DNA from: DAOULT01 sp964646625
Lineage (GTDB): Bacteria > Chloroflexota > Anaerolineae > CAZYHC01
Assembly: GCA_964646625.1 (NCBI GenBank)
Contig: CAZYHC010000019.1
Location: forward strand, 1 to 64,000
Direction: 5' to 3'
DNA: 64,000 bases
Shown here: in pieces, positions 17,739 through 28,078 of the stretch
How the letters are laid out: each line of letters starts with the position of its first letter
How positions within the stretch are numbered: position 1 is the first letter of the stretch
Notes under the pieces: generated by a model
Told to the model about the DNA's origin: nothing
Seen by the model: the letters and a program-made list of their open reading frames with translations, nothing else
Database searches by the model: none
Translations under genes and position numbers: made by a program

Positions 17739-18818
17739 CTATGGGATCAGCATCACTTTGATGGAATCCGTTGCCTGGTGGGCCTTCTCCAGAGCAGCCT
17801 GGAACTCCGCCAGGGGGAAGGTGTGCGACACCATCGCCTGGCCGTTGATCACCCCCTCGCGCAGGTACTCGATGGCCCTGGGATAGCAGTACGGCCCCAG
17901 GTGAGCACCGTAGATGGTCAGTTCCTTCACGTCGCCTATGACCGACCAATCCACCGCCACCGGCCCGGCGTGGACGCTGAACTCTACCATAGTGCCCAGC
18001 CTGCGGAGCATCTGCAAGCCCTGCACCACCGCTGCGCCGGCGCCTGTAGCCTCGATGTAAACGTCGCAGCCGTAGCCCTCCGTCAAATCCAGGACGCGCT
18101 GGATGGCGTCCTCCTCGGCCACGTTGAGGGCCAGATCGGCGCCCAGCTTGCGGGCCACTTCCAGGCGATTGGGTTTGAGATCCAGGGCGATGAGCAGGCC
18201 GGGGCTTTTCAGCCTGGCAAACTGCAACATGCCCAGCCCGATAGGCCCCATCCCGGCGATGACTACCACGTCCCCCAGTTGGATCTGGGCCCGTTCCACG
18301 GCGTGCAGGGAGCAGGCCAGGGGCTCGATGAGGGCGGCGTGCTCGGCTTTGATCTCGGATGGCACCTTGTAGTTGATGGCGTTTTGGGGAAAGCGCATAT
18401 ACTCGGCCCACGACCCTTCGGCGCGATCTTTTATGAAGCCGTAGATATCGTGACGCTGGCACATCCAGTACTGTCCCCCCTTGCAGAAGCGGCAATTCCA
18501 GCAAGGCACAATCTGCTCCGAAACGGCCATGTCGCCGATAGCCAGGCCGTATTTTTCGCCGGCCCCTTCTCCCAGGGCCACCACCTGGCCCACAAACTCG
18601 TGTCCGGCGATGACCGGCGTTTGGATGTAGGCCGGTATCTCCGCCGAGCCCCACACCCGCGCCCCGTGATGGGTCTTCACGTCGCTGGCGCACACCCCCG
18701 TAGCCAGCACTTTGATCAGCACCTCGCCGGGCCCGATCTCCGGCACCGGCACTTCCTCCAGCCGATAATCCTCGGCGCCGTGCACTACCACGGCCTGCAT
18801 AGTCTTTGGTATGGACAT
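17739..18818 (-). CDS. Zinc-dependent MDR-family dehydrogenase (erythritol/threitol dehydrogenase-like), 2
   Basis: 359 residues. Catalytic zinc motifs TGVCASDVKTHHG and IAGHEFVG, structural zinc Cys set CWNCRFCKGGQYWMC, and Rossmann turn GMGPIGLG are all intact. The segment DIYGFIKDRAEGSWAEYMRFP recalls proteins annotated as erythritol/L-threitol dehydrogenases. I treat that as resemblance only. It differs enough from its neighbour (16694-17701) to be a separate function rather than a recent duplicate. AGGAGA precedes the ATG. A palindromic repeat lies between it and the membrane protein gene upstream. The two halves of the locus may therefore be expressed at different levels. Confidence 0.8.
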   Translation of the reverse strand: MSIPKTMQAVVVHGAEDYRLEEVPVPEIGPGEVLIKVLATGVCASDVKTHHGARVWGSAEIPAYIQTPVIAGHEFVGQVVALGEGAGEKYGLAIGDMAVSEQIVPCWNCRFCKGGQYWMCQRHDIYGFIKDRAEGSWAEYMRFPQNAINYKVPSEIKAEHAALIEPLACSLHAVERAQIQLGDVVVIAGMGPIGLGMLQFARLKSPGLLIALDLKPNRLEVARKLGADLALNVAEEDAIQRVLDLTEGYGCDVYIEATGAGAAVVQGLQMLRRLGTMVEFSVHAGPVAVDWSVIGDVKELTIYGAHLGPYCYPRAIEYLREGVINGQAMVSHTFPLAEFQAALEKAHQATDSIKVMLIP

Positions 18819-18857
18819 AGCAAAGTCTCCTTCAAACTCTAATAATGAACAAAAACG

Positions 18858-18930
18858 GTCAACGGATTTGGCAACGGATTTAGCGGATGGGGGGGCCCAT
18901 CCGTTAAATCCGCTATGGAAATCCGTTGAC
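18858..18930. repeat. 73-bp nested palindromic element
   Basis: Outer arms GTCAACGGATTT (18858-18869) and AAATCCGTTGAC (18919-18930) flank an inner stem CGGATTTA-G-CGGATGGG / CCCATCCG-T-TAAATCCG. The word CGGATTT is repeated inside. It lies between two same-strand genes and has no T-tract. It may be a mobile-type palindrome or an mRNA-stabilising hairpin. Confidence 0.65.
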
Positions 18931-18997
18931 AGCTTGCTACTCAGTTGGAGTGCTAGAAATTACTCCAGATTGGTATGCCGCCGGGCCATCGATTTTC

Positions 18998-19510
18998 TCA
19001 CTCCCTTTGCATGATCCAGACTACCAGGCCCAGCGATACGGCCATCCATATCCATATCCACCATTCAGGAGGTGGGTGAAGGACAGACATGAGCACAAAC
19101 AGGGTTTCGCTGGCATAAATGCGGGCCTGATCCACCGCCCCGGTGGGTATGATGGCTATGGCCAGAGCGATGGCCAAGAGATTAACCGCCAACGGGCTGA
19201 TACAAGGGGCGAAGAAAAATATCCGTAAAAGGTTGAGGGCTATAGCCAGACCGACGCTGAGCAGAATACGAACCCCCAGCCCCATCTGGTTGGGCAGCAG
19301 ACTTTTATCTCTGATGATAACTACGGCCAGAATCAGCGACAAAAGGGTGGCGCCCGTCAGGCCGATACATTCCTCCAGAAAGCGCATCCAGAGCAGGTGG
19401 ATGGCAATGAAACCCACCACGCTGATGAAACAGCGGTCGAACAAATTGGTGTCCATAGGCAGGAAACCTGATTTGTTCCTCTTTTCTTCAGTTTTCACGA
19501 TGGTTGTCAC
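18998..19510 (-). CDS. DUF2160-like membrane protein of a polyol ABC transporter
   Basis: 170 residues, four or five hydrophobic segments, GTG start preceded by GGAGG. The N-terminal half (GFLPMDTNLFDRCFISVVGF, then IHLLWMRFLEE) resembles DUF2160 proteins. These accompany glycerol-type ABC permeases (GlpU of the GlpSTPQUV system). The C-terminal half is an additional hydrophobic extension not needed for that family. It lies 18 nt downstream of the second permease gene. Its presence makes glycerol or another small polyol a reasonable guess for the substrate. The family match is from memory of motif pattern and should be confirmed by profile search. Confidence 0.55.
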   Translation of the reverse strand: MTTIVKTEEKRNKSGFLPMDTNLFDRCFISVVGFIAIHLLWMRFLEECIGLTGATLLSLILAVVIIRDKSLLPNQMGLGVRILLSVGLAIALNLLRIFFFAPCISPLAVNLLAIALAIAIIPTGAVDQARIYASETLFVLMSVLHPPPEWWIWIWMAVSLGLVVWIMQRE

Positions 19511-19528
19511 GATGCGCCTCCACCTCCT

Positions 19529-20383
19529 CTATTCTCGAACGGCCCCAAAGGTCAGGCCCGCCACGATATAACGCTGGACAAAGGCCAGGAACAGGATGGC
19601 CGGTATCAGGCAGACCACCGCCATAGCTGCCATCTCGCCCCAGTTGGTGCCCACCACGGTCACAAACTCGGCCAGGCCGGTGGTGATCGTTCGGGCCCGC
19701 ACACTGGTGAGAGAAGCGGCGAACAGATACTCGTTCCAGGCAAAAATCCAGCATAGCAGGGCGGTGATGGCGATGCCCGGCTTAGCCAGGGGCACGATGA
19801 TCCGCCACAGGACCCCTATCGTCGAGCAGCCGTCCACCATAGCCGCATCATCGAGGTCGTGGGGTATAGCGTCGATCATACCCTTCAGCAGCCAGATAGC
19901 GAAGGGCAGGTTGAAGACGCAGTAAGCCAGGATCAGGCCAATTTGGGTGTCGAAAAGCTGGAATTTCCCAATCCTGACCACCCTGCTATACAGCAAAAAC
20001 ATAGGCAACATAAAGGCAAAGGCCGGGGCCATGCGATTGGTGATGGTCCAGAAGAAGATGTTGTCGGCTCCTACAACGTGATACCTGGAAAGGGCATAGG
20101 TAGCCATCAAAGCCAGCACGATGACCAGCAGGGTATTGGCGGTAGCGACGATCAGGGAGTTGTACAGATACCGACCGTAGACATCCTCGAAAAGCGGCCG
20201 GATATAGTTCTTCCAGAAGATGGTGGTCTGATAAAGTTTGGGAGAGGCGAAAAGCTCCACCCGGCTGCGGGCCGAGATGAGAAATATCCAGTAAATAGGC
20301 CCCAGGGTAATGAGCGTCAGAATGGTCCAGACAATGTACAGGAAAGCCTGCTTCAACCCTTTTCTCAACGCGCTATATCTCAT
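19529..20383 (-). CDS. Carbohydrate ABC transporter permease (MalG/CUT1 type)
   Basis: 284 residues with six membrane segments. The ATPase-docking EAA loop is present as DDAAMVDGCSTIGVLWRIIV followed by PLAKPG. The C-terminal end AGLTFGAVRE is typical of MalG-like subunits. It overlaps the upstream permease gene by 4 bases (ATGA type), so translation is coupled. It forms the channel with the other permease. A MsmK-like ATPase must come from elsewhere in the genome because none is encoded in the locus. Confidence 0.88.
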   Translation of the reverse strand: MRYSALRKGLKQAFLYIVWTILTLITLGPIYWIFLISARSRVELFASPKLYQTTIFWKNYIRPLFEDVYGRYLYNSLIVATANTLLVIVLALMATYALSRYHVVGADNIFFWTITNRMAPAFAFMLPMFLLYSRVVRIGKFQLFDTQIGLILAYCVFNLPFAIWLLKGMIDAIPHDLDDAAMVDGCSTIGVLWRIIVPLAKPGIAITALLCWIFAWNEYLFAASLTSVRARTITTGLAEFVTVVGTNWGEMAAMAVVCLIPAILFLAFVQRYIVAGLTFGAVRE

Positions 20384-21258
20384 GCGCCTGCCCCCTTTCT
20401 AACCTGGGTGATGGCCGTCAGCAGGAACCAGCACAGGACAATGGTGAAATAAAGCAAAAGGATGGACATGGCTGACCCATAGCCATAGGAGACTTTGGGG
20501 AAAACCTGCCGCCAGACATAGATGCCCGCATAGTGCGTAGAGGTGCCAGGCCCGCCGCCGGTTAGCATAAAGATCTCGTCCACGATGCGCAGGGCATCCA
20601 TGATTCTTATGAAAAGGGTGGTCATGATGACCGGTTGAAGCATGGGCAGTTGAACGTAGCGGAAAACCTGCCAGCGGTTGGCCCCGTCCACCACGGCGGC
20701 CTCGAAGGGTTCCTGGGGCAGAGCAGATAGACCGGCCAGGAAAGTCAGGGTGATGAAAGGTGTCCAGTGCCAGACATCCATGATCACAGTAGTAGCGAAA
20801 GCCTGGGGGCCGGGCACGGCGATGTTGTACTCAATGCCTATCTTGCGCAGATAGTAGGGCAGAGGCCCCAAGCCGGGGTTGGTCATCAGCTTCCAGGTGG
20901 CTCCGATAGCGATGGGTGCCACCGTCAGGGGCAAAGCGTGGATGGCCCGAAAGAAGCCTTTGAGCTTGAATTCGTTCATGAGCAATTGGGCCAGCACCAG
21001 CCCCAGCACCATCTCGATGGCGCAAGCGTAGACCGTAAAGACAATCCCTCGCTGCAGAGAAGCCAGAAAGTCAGCGTCGGAGACCAGTTCACGGTAATTA
21101 TCAACCCCGGTCCAGATCAGACCGCCCACTTTGGCGAAGACATCCCAGTCGAAGAAACCAACATAGAGGACATAGAAAAAAGGTAAAAGGCCCGCAAAGG
21201 CCAGAACTATAAGCGTGGGGGCCAGAAGCCCCCACGCTGTTAATTGTGATCTTCTCAT
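20380..21258 (-). CDS. Carbohydrate ABC transporter permease (MalF/CUT1 type)
   Basis: 292 residues from the ATG at 21258. An in-frame start further upstream (21318) would run into the solute-binding protein gene and lacks a ribosome site. Six membrane segments and the EAA loop (FEAAVVDGANRWQVFRYVQL PML) are clear. The first codons contain an 11-bp perfect hairpin (21212-21238), 20-46 bases into the gene. That could lower permease translation relative to the binding protein. Confidence 0.86.
   Translation of the reverse strand: MRRSQLTAWGLLAPTLIVLAFAGLLPFFYVLYVGFFDWDVFAKVGGLIWTGVDNYRELVSDADFLASLQRGIVFTVYACAIEMVLGLVLAQLLMNEFKLKGFFRAIHALPLTVAPIAIGATWKLMTNPGLGPLPYYLRKIGIEYNIAVPGPQAFATTVIMDVWHWTPFITLTFLAGLSALPQEPFEAAVVDGANRWQVFRYVQLPMLQPVIMTTLFIRIMDALRIVDEIFMLTGGGPGTSTHYAGIYVWRQVFPKVSYGYGSAMSILLLYFTIVLCWFLLTAITQVRKGAGA
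21212..21238 (-). promoter_or_regulatory. Stable hairpin inside the 5' end of the first permease gene
   Basis: Arms AGCGTGGGGGC (21212-21222) and GCCCCCACGCT (21228-21238) pair perfectly with a 5-nt loop. In the mRNA it follows the solute-binding protein stop by about 50 nt and covers codons 7-16 of the permease. There is no T-tract. A role in protecting the upstream mRNA, as with hairpins after binding-protein genes elsewhere, is an inference. Confidence 0.6.
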
Positions 21259-21289
21259 GGCATCAATCCATATACATCCTATCAGATCA

Positions 21290-22720
<1,431 letters not shown>

Positions 22721-22755
22721 CTTTTTACCTCCTCGTAAAGTAAATTCAGTTTAGG

Positions 22756-22866
22756 TGATGGTCCAAAAGACCATCAGAGATCAAGTTGCACTTTTGTGCC
22801 GATCTATCTCTGGCTGTGATTAATCACCTCCCTTCCGAACTTTTGACCCCCATCACTTCTGGGGTC
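22756..22866 (-). promoter_or_regulatory. Inverted repeats in the solute-binding protein leader
   Basis: Three symmetric elements lie in the 225-nt transcribed leader: TGATGGTC/GACCATCA (22756-22763, 22769-22776), the perfect palindrome GTGATTAATCAC (22816-22827) and GACCCC/GGGGTC (22845-22850, 22861-22866). They could be operator half-sites or RNA structure. I recognise no known riboswitch. Confidence 0.4.
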
Positions 22867-22951
22867 GAAATCGATGAAACGGCCCAATACATTGATGTAG
22901 CAAGTAGAGATAAGACAGAGGATGAGCCATACAAGTGGTCTAACTGTCATC

Positions 22952-22980
22952 ATTATAACACCTAAAGGAGGGAGTGTCAA
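22952..22980 (-). promoter_or_regulatory. Promoter of the uptake locus
   Basis: On the minus strand TTGACA (22980-22975), 17 nt and TATAAT (22957-22952) match the sigma-70 consensus in all twelve positions. Confidence 0.75.
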
Positions 22981-23030
22981 GACCCAATTTCTGGAGTTTG
23001 CCCCCAGGTAGCTTGCAACTGGAGGCTAAC

Positions 23031-23059
23031 TTGCCAAAAGGCGACCTTTAAGGTATGCT
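23031..23059 (+). promoter_or_regulatory. Promoter of the iron-sulfur protein gene
   Basis: TTGCCA (23031-23036), 17 nt and TATGCT (23054-23059) precede the ATG at 23106. Confidence 0.5.
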
Positions 23060-23105
23060 TGTTGTGCTCGAAAAAACCTGAACTTACCCAGGGGAGGGAC
23101 GTAAA

Positions 23106-24056
23106 ATGTCAGGGACAGTCGTGCTCATTATCGCGGGGGCGCTTCTGATAACGGTGCTGATTTTATGGTTGTTCGGTGAGCGCTGGCGGCCTTTGCGCCC
23201 CTCGACCTGGAAGATGATGCAGGAGATGAGGCAGGAGAGTGGCTTACGGCGATTCCTAAATCTTAGTGCCCTGCATGGATATATCTATGGCCGCTGGACC
23301 AACCAGTATGTGGGCCTGGCTCTCAACTACATCTTCCCTCGCCTGGGGCCACGAACCCCAAATTGGTCCGACCACTATCACGGCAAGGTGCTTCCCCAGG
23401 AGCAAGCCGAGGCCATTATCACCCTCAACCAGGATATCCCCCTGCGCGACCTGGAACAGATCATCCCTTACCCCCTGGCTCGGCACCTGGTGCTCAAAGG
23501 GCCGCCTGAGGTGGCTGTCTATGAGTGCTGCTGCCGCCACGCTCGCGCTAACCCCTGCCAGCCCACCCAGGTGTGCATGGTCATCGGCCAACCCTTCGTG
23601 GATTTCATCCTGGAGCACAACCCCAAAAGCAGCCGCCGACTCACTCAAGCAGAAGCCCTCGAACTCCTTCGGGCCGAGCATGAACGCGGACACCTGCACT
23701 CTGCCTGGTTCAAAGACGCCATGCTGGACCGCTTCTATGCCATCTGCAACTGCTGCAAGTGCTGTTGCGGGGGCATTGAAGCGATGGTCAAATATGGCCT
23801 CCCGATGGTCACTTCCTCGGGTTACGTGGCCCAGGTGGACGCCACCCACTGCTCGGCCTGCGCCATTTGTGAGGAGGCCTGCCCTTTCAGGGCTATCCAG
23901 GTGGACGGGACCGCCGCCGTGAACTGGGAAAGCTGCATGGGGTGCGGGGTGTGCGTAGGACAGTGCCCCCATGAGGCCCTGTCGCTGGTGCGAGACGAGA
24001 GGAAAGGGACACCGCTGGACGTGCGGCTGCTGGTGCAGGAGCCAATGGAGTGCTAG
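23106..24056 (+). CDS. Membrane-anchored Cys-rich protein with two 4Fe-4S ferredoxin motifs
   Basis: 316 residues. One N-terminal membrane segment (about 4-24) precedes a cytoplasmic body. Two unusual Cys clusters occur in the middle: YECCCRHARANPCQPTQVC at about residue 140 and CNCCKCCCGG at about 215. The C-terminal 70 residues hold two classical motifs, CSACAICEEACP and CMGCGVCVGQCP. It is likely an electron-transfer protein at the membrane. The two Cys-rich clusters suggest extra metal sites. I do not recognise a characterised family. The gene overlaps the 3' end of ruvB by 4 bases in convergent orientation. Confidence 0.72.
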   Translation: MSGTVVLIIAGALLITVLILWLFGERWRPLRPSTWKMMQEMRQESGLRRFLNLSALHGYIYGRWTNQYVGLALNYIFPRLGPRTPNWSDHYHGKVLPQEQAEAIITLNQDIPLRDLEQIIPYPLARHLVLKGPPEVAVYECCCRHARANPCQPTQVCMVIGQPFVDFILEHNPKSSRRLTQAEALELLRAEHERGHLHSAWFKDAMLDRFYAICNCCKCCCGGIEAMVKYGLPMVTSSGYVAQVDATHCSACAICEEACPFRAIQVDGTAAVNWESCMGCGVCVGQCPHEALSLVRDERKGTPLDVRLLVQEPMEC

Positions 24057-25075
24057 AGCAATCTCGGTTGTTCCGAGTCTGGGGGATAGGGGATGTCCAG
24101 GTGTTGGTAGGCCCGGCGGGTAGCCACCCGGCCTCTGGGCGTGCGATCGATAAAACCCAGTTGCAATAGATAAGGCTCGTAAACGTCCATGATAGTATCG
24201 GCCTCTTCGGAGATGGTGGCCGCGATAGTCTCCAGCCCCACAGGCCCACCGTCGAATTTTTCGATGATGGTTTGCAGCACCCGGCGGTCGATATTATCCA
24301 GCCCCAGGCTATCCACCTCCAGCAGGGTCAAAGCGGCACGGGCCACGGAGACGGTAATACGCCCGTCGGCCCGCACCTGGGCGTAATCGCGCACCCGACG
24401 GAGCAGACGGTTAGCCACCCGGGGAGTACCCCGCGCCCGGTGGGCGATCTCTCGTATCCCTGCCTGGTCAACCTCCACCTTCAATATATTGGCCGAGCGT
24501 AGCACGATGGCTTCCATAGCCGCCTGGTCGTAGAAGTCCAGGCGGTAGACCGCCCCAAAACGAGCTCTGAGAGGCGAGGTGATAAGCGCCAGGCGAGTGG
24601 TGGCTCCAATAATGGTGAACCGAGGCAGTTTCAGGCGGATGCTGCGGGCGCTGGGCCCCTTGCCGATAATGATGTCCAGGGCGAAATCCTCCATGGCGGG
24701 ATAGAGGATCTCTTCCACGGCCCGGCCCAGACGATGTACCTCGTCGATGAAAAGGACATCGCCCTTGCGGAGATTGGTGAGGATGGCGGCCAGGTCGCCG
24801 GCCCGTTCGATGGCTGGCCCGGCGGTGATCTTGATGTTCACTTCCATCTCGTTGGCGATGACGTGGGCCAGGGTGGTTTTGCCTAAGCCCGGTGGGCCAT
24901 AAAGGAGAACGTGGTCCAGCGCCTCGCCCCGTGCCCGCGCGGCCTCGATCAGAATCTTGAGGTTCTCCTTGACTCTATCCTGGCCGATATATTCGGTCAG
25001 GCGCCTGGGGCGCAGGGAGGTGTCTGGTACCACCTCCTCTGCGCGCGGTTTGGGTGAAACAATGCGCTCGGTCAT
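24053..25075 (-). CDS. ruvB: Holliday junction branch-migration helicase RuvB
   Basis: 340 residues. Walker A GPPGLGKTT (about 63-71), Walker B LFIDEVHRLG, sensor region GATTRLALITSPLRARFG and the C-terminal winged helix (DRTPRGRVATRRAYQHL) identify RuvB. It drives branch migration with RuvA during recombinational repair. The N-terminus LRPRRLTEYIGQDRVKENL is standard. No ruvA or ruvC neighbours are present here. The start at 25075 is close to a possible -10 (TATAAT at 25105-25100) and the leader is very short. Confidence 0.95.
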   Translation of the reverse strand: MTERIVSPKPRAEEVVPDTSLRPRRLTEYIGQDRVKENLKILIEAARARGEALDHVLLYGPPGLGKTTLAHVIANEMEVNIKITAGPAIERAGDLAAILTNLRKGDVLFIDEVHRLGRAVEEILYPAMEDFALDIIIGKGPSARSIRLKLPRFTIIGATTRLALITSPLRARFGAVYRLDFYDQAAMEAIVLRSANILKVEVDQAGIREIAHRARGTPRVANRLLRRVRDYAQVRADGRITVSVARAALTLLEVDSLGLDNIDRRVLQTIIEKFDGGPVGLETIAATISEEADTIMDVYEPYLLQLGFIDRTPRGRVATRRAYQHLDIPYPPDSEQPRLL

Positions 25076-25204
25076 AATCGTCCTCCCCTGCTTGAGGACA
25101 TTATACCAGAAACGAGGGAAATAGGGAAGATGACTCGGTAGTGGCGGAAAGGCAGGCCCCTCTTCAGGGGCGAGAGGCCGCCTGAGATAAGTTCAGGTTT
25201 TAGC

Positions 25205-25233
25205 TTGATTTTAGGCTTGAGATGTGATAAAAT
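25205..25233 (+). promoter_or_regulatory. Promoter of the dynamin-like gene
   Basis: TTGATT (25205-25210), 17 nt and TAAAAT (25228-25233). A second overlapping possibility uses TTGAGA and TATAAC a few bases downstream. Confidence 0.45.
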
Positions 25234-25372
25234 CGCATTATAACCGCAATTAAACTTCTCGGACGAAACAGCCATCGGCCGGCATCGGGTCTGTCAGGTT
25301 TCGTGCCGCCTGGTGGTCATTAAGACTGGGGTGGTGGATGGGGTTGGTGACAAACTAGAGGAGGTCGATTTG

Positions 25373-27136
25373 TTGCACACCATACTGGATGAGAGACAGA
25401 CCAATCTATTGAAGGAGGAAACACGTCTTCTGGAAGAGCTACGCCTGATCCTGACCAGGTTCGAGGCGGACCCGGAGGACATGGACACGGTGCGCAGGTC
25501 TCTCCTTCAATTGGACGAGCTTTTCCTGCTGGTAGTGGTCGGCGAGTTCAATTCTGGCAAGTCGGCGGTCATCAACGCCCTGTTGGGGCAGCGTTTCCTG
25601 CCCGAAGGGGTAACTCCCACCACCAGCCAGATCAACATTCTCAAGTACGGAGCGGAACCGGGCCGGGAGTTGAAAGAGGAGTTTGTCCTGGTTCTGAGTT
25701 GTCCGGTGGAATTTTTGCGGGAGATAAACATCGTGGACACGCCCGGCACGAACGCCATCATCCGCCGCCACGAGGAGCTCACCCACGACTTCGTGCCCCG
25801 CAGCGACCTGGTGCTGTTCGTCACCTCGGTCGATCGGCCCTTCACCGAGAGCGAACGGGATTTCATGGAGCGCATCCGCCAGTGGGGCAAGAAAGTGGTG
25901 ATCGTCCTCAACAAGATCGACATCGTGGAAGATGAGGAGGATGAGGATGGGGTGGGGCAGGTGGTGACCTTCATCGCCGACAACGCCCGCGCCCTGCTGG
26001 GATTCGCGCCGGAGATATTTCCCATCTCGGCCAAGCTGGCCTTGCGGGCCAAGACCAGCCACGACGGAGAGGCAAAGGACGAACTGTGGGCCGCCAGTCG
26101 CTTCGCCGACCTGGAACGCTATATCCTGGAAACCCTGGACCAGGAAAGCCGCATCCAATTGAAGCTCATGAACCCCCTGGGGATAGCGGAACGGGTGATC
26201 GACAAATACCAGAGCGCGGCCGAAGAGCGCCTCTCTCTCCTCAAGGATGACTTCGCAACTATCGATAACATCGAAGCTCAGTTGGAGGTCTATAAGCAAG
26301 ACATGCAACGTGAATTCCGTTACCGGTTGAGCGACGTTGAAAACGTGCTCTACGAGATGGAGTCACGGGGTATGGCCTTCTTCGACGATAACATACGTCT
26401 GATGCGCGTCCTCGATTTGATCAACGTGGATCGCATCCGGGGCGCCTACGAACGCCGGGTAGTGGCCGATGCCCCCCGCCAGCTTGAGATCAGCGTGCAG
26501 GAGTTGATCGATTGGCTGGTAGAGAGCGATCTGCGCCAGTGGCAGGCGGTGATGACTTACCTGAACAGGCGACAGGCTGCGGAGCGCCACAAAGATAAGA
26601 TCATCGGGGAGATTGGGGGCGCTTTCGAGTACAATCGCAAGGCTTTGCTGGCCTCCGTGGGGCGGGCGGCCCAGGAGGTGGTGAACAGCTACGATAAAGA
26701 GACCGAGGCCCGGGAATTGGCCGAATCGGTGCGCTTTGCGGTGGCCGAAACCGCCTTGCTCCAGGTAGGGGCGGTAGGGTTGGGCACGATATTGACCATC
26801 ATTCTGACCACCACCGCGGCCGACCTGACGGGCATTATGGCCGCCGGCGCCATAGCCGCTTTGGGGCTGTTCGTCATCCCCTCCAAAAGACGCCAGGCCA
26901 AGAAGGAACTACGCCAGAAAATCGAGGATATGCGCCAGAGGTTGCTCGCGGCTCTGACCGTCCAGTTCGAAAAGGAGCTGGACCTTTCTGTCCAACGAAT
27001 TGAGCAGGCGGTGGCCCCCTATACCCGCTTTATCTGGGCCGAACGAGAGAAACTGGAACGCACCCAGCGCCAGTTGGCAGAGGCGAACGAGGCTACGTGT
27101 CTTTTGAAAGGGCAGGTGGATAATCTTATAGAGTGA
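25373..27136 (+). CDS. Bacterial dynamin-like GTPase
   Basis: 587 residues from a TTG at 25373 (or 25370) that follows GAGGAGG at 25358-25364. The frame extends to a GTG at 25313 but no ribosome site is visible there. GTPase motifs: G1 GEFNSGKSA, G3 DTPGTNAI and G4 LNKIDIV. A long helical stalk follows. Near the C-terminus is a hydrophobic hairpin (about residues 475-520, AVGLGTILTIILTTTAADL) that would insert into the membrane, then a basic cap and a final coiled coil. The family remodels or fuses membranes. No partner dynamin gene adjoins it, although these often come in pairs. The last 56 coding bases are part of a repeat found again at 32986. Confidence 0.85.
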   Translation: MHTILDERQTNLLKEETRLLEELRLILTRFEADPEDMDTVRRSLLQLDELFLLVVVGEFNSGKSAVINALLGQRFLPEGVTPTTSQINILKYGAEPGRELKEEFVLVLSCPVEFLREINIVDTPGTNAIIRRHEELTHDFVPRSDLVLFVTSVDRPFTESERDFMERIRQWGKKVVIVLNKIDIVEDEEDEDGVGQVVTFIADNARALLGFAPEIFPISAKLALRAKTSHDGEAKDELWAASRFADLERYILETLDQESRIQLKLMNPLGIAERVIDKYQSAAEERLSLLKDDFATIDNIEAQLEVYKQDMQREFRYRLSDVENVLYEMESRGMAFFDDNIRLMRVLDLINVDRIRGAYERRVVADAPRQLEISVQELIDWLVESDLRQWQAVMTYLNRRQAAERHKDKIIGEIGGAFEYNRKALLASVGRAAQEVVNSYDKETEARELAESVRFAVAETALLQVGAVGLGTILTIILTTTAADLTGIMAAGAIAALGLFVIPSKRRQAKKELRQKIEDMRQRLLAALTVQFEKELDLSVQRIEQAVAPYTRFIWAEREKLERTQRQLAEANEATCLLKGQVDNLIE

Positions 27137-27251
27137 CCAATCCGCTAATTCAGGGACTTGACATTTGTTAGTTTTTTTGGTATACTATATGCAGATAGCA
27201 CATAGATGAAAACCACATTTACGGACGCGAGCTGTCCCCAAACGAACAGGA
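27081..27251 (+). repeat. Promoter-bearing repeat, copy A
   Basis: 171 bp covering the end of the dynamin gene, the intergenic promoter and the leader up to the PadR ribosome site. Copy B at 32986-33157 differs at only three places: one T in a poly-T run and two substitutions. Confidence 0.9.
27158..27186 (+). promoter_or_regulatory. Promoter of the PadR-headed operon
   Basis: TTGACA (27158-27163), 17 nt and TATACT (27181-27186). Just downstream CTATATGC-N5-GCACATAG is a near-perfect inverted repeat that may be the PadR operator. Confidence 0.7.
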
Positions 27252-27264
27252 AAGGAGCGGATAG

Positions 27265-27669
27265 ATGGCACGTCGTTTGCGATGGCGCGGGGGTAGGGGC
27301 AAGGAGCCTTGTCCGCGTCGAATACGCCGTTTCGTGGAACCGGCTCTGCTCCTGCTGTTACACATCAATGCCACCCACGGGTACGATCTGATGGAAGGGT
27401 TGCAGATGCTCGGTTTTGAGGACTATCCGGTCGATTCCAGCGCCATCTACCGCACGCTGCGGCAGTTGGAAGCGGCCGGCATGGTCACCTCGGAGTGGGA
27501 TACCGATTCGACGGCCGGGCCTCCGCGGCGAGTTTATTATCTGACTGAGGCCGGCCACCACTACCTGGCCGCCTGGGTGGCAGACCTGCGAGCCACCGAC
27601 CGCATCCTGCACAAATTTCTGGGGGCTTACGACGCCCACATGAATGAGGATGAAGGTGAGTATCATTAA
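27265..27669 (+). CDS. PadR-family transcriptional regulator
   Basis: 134 residues. The N-terminal basic stretch (ARRLRWRGGRG) is followed by the PadR winged helix: VEPALLLLLHINATHGYDL, then SSAIYRTLRQLEAAGMV and RRVYYLTEAGHHYL. PadR proteins repress nearby genes until a ligand or stress signal releases them. Its own promoter carries an inverted repeat, consistent with autoregulation. It heads the cluster of DUF5320, NifX-like and MinD-like genes. In many genomes PadR regulators precede ABC exporters, and an ABC remnant next to the second promoter copy (33158) fits such an ancestry. Confidence 0.88.
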   Translation: MARRLRWRGGRGKEPCPRRIRRFVEPALLLLLHINATHGYDLMEGLQMLGFEDYPVDSSAIYRTLRQLEAAGMVTSEWDTDSTAGPPRRVYYLTEAGHHYLAAWVADLRATDRILHKFLGAYDAHMNEDEGEYH

Positions 27670-27771
27670 CGATTTGATCGAGACTAACGTCTTCGTGCGG
27701 GGCGCGGCGAGTGTGAAAATACGTGGATATTTTTATCAGACTGAGAGAGGTATGGGAAGGAGGTGAACGAC

Positions 27772-28050
27772 ATGCCGAGATTTGATGGAACAGGACCCCA
27801 GGGCCTTGGCCCCATGACCGGACGCGGGGGTGGCTACTGCGCGGTAGCCCTGCCCCGACCGGGAACGGCAGGCGTGCCCTATGGATACGCCGGGCTGGCC
27901 GGTGTCCCAGTGCGTATGGTCCGCCCGTATGGAGCCTATCCAGCCTATGGACGACCGCGCTTAGGGACGCGGGTTGGCCGGGGATCAGGGCGCGGTGGAG
28001 GCCAGGGCATGGCCAGGGGATGGGGCGGAAGACGCGGCCGACGGTTCTAG
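27772..28050 (+). CDS. DUF5320 small Gly/Arg-rich protein, 1
   Basis: 92 residues from the ATG at 27772, preceded by GGAAGGAGGTGA. The N-terminal signature GTGPQGLGPMTGRGGGYC is that of DUF5320. The remainder is rich in Gly, Arg, Pro and Tyr with no predicted globular core. Unlike the second copy it lacks the C-terminal coiled coil. Function unknown. Its place next to NifX-like and MinD/ferredoxin ATPase genes suggests a role with metal or cluster handling. Confidence 0.78.
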   Translation: MPRFDGTGPQGLGPMTGRGGGYCAVALPRPGTAGVPYGYAGLAGVPVRMVRPYGAYPAYGRPRLGTRVGRGSGRGGGQGMARGWGGRRGRRF

Positions 28051-28078
28051 TCTCCTTGTTCGGAGAGGAGGATATTGT

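Noticed and set aside
22721..22951. Riboswitch in the solute-binding protein leader
   Set aside because: Several hairpins but no match to a known aptamer pattern and no terminator near the start.
25081..25128. Promoter for ruvB
   Set aside because: TATAAT is clear, but the -35 (TTCCCT) is poor, so I did not list it as a feature.
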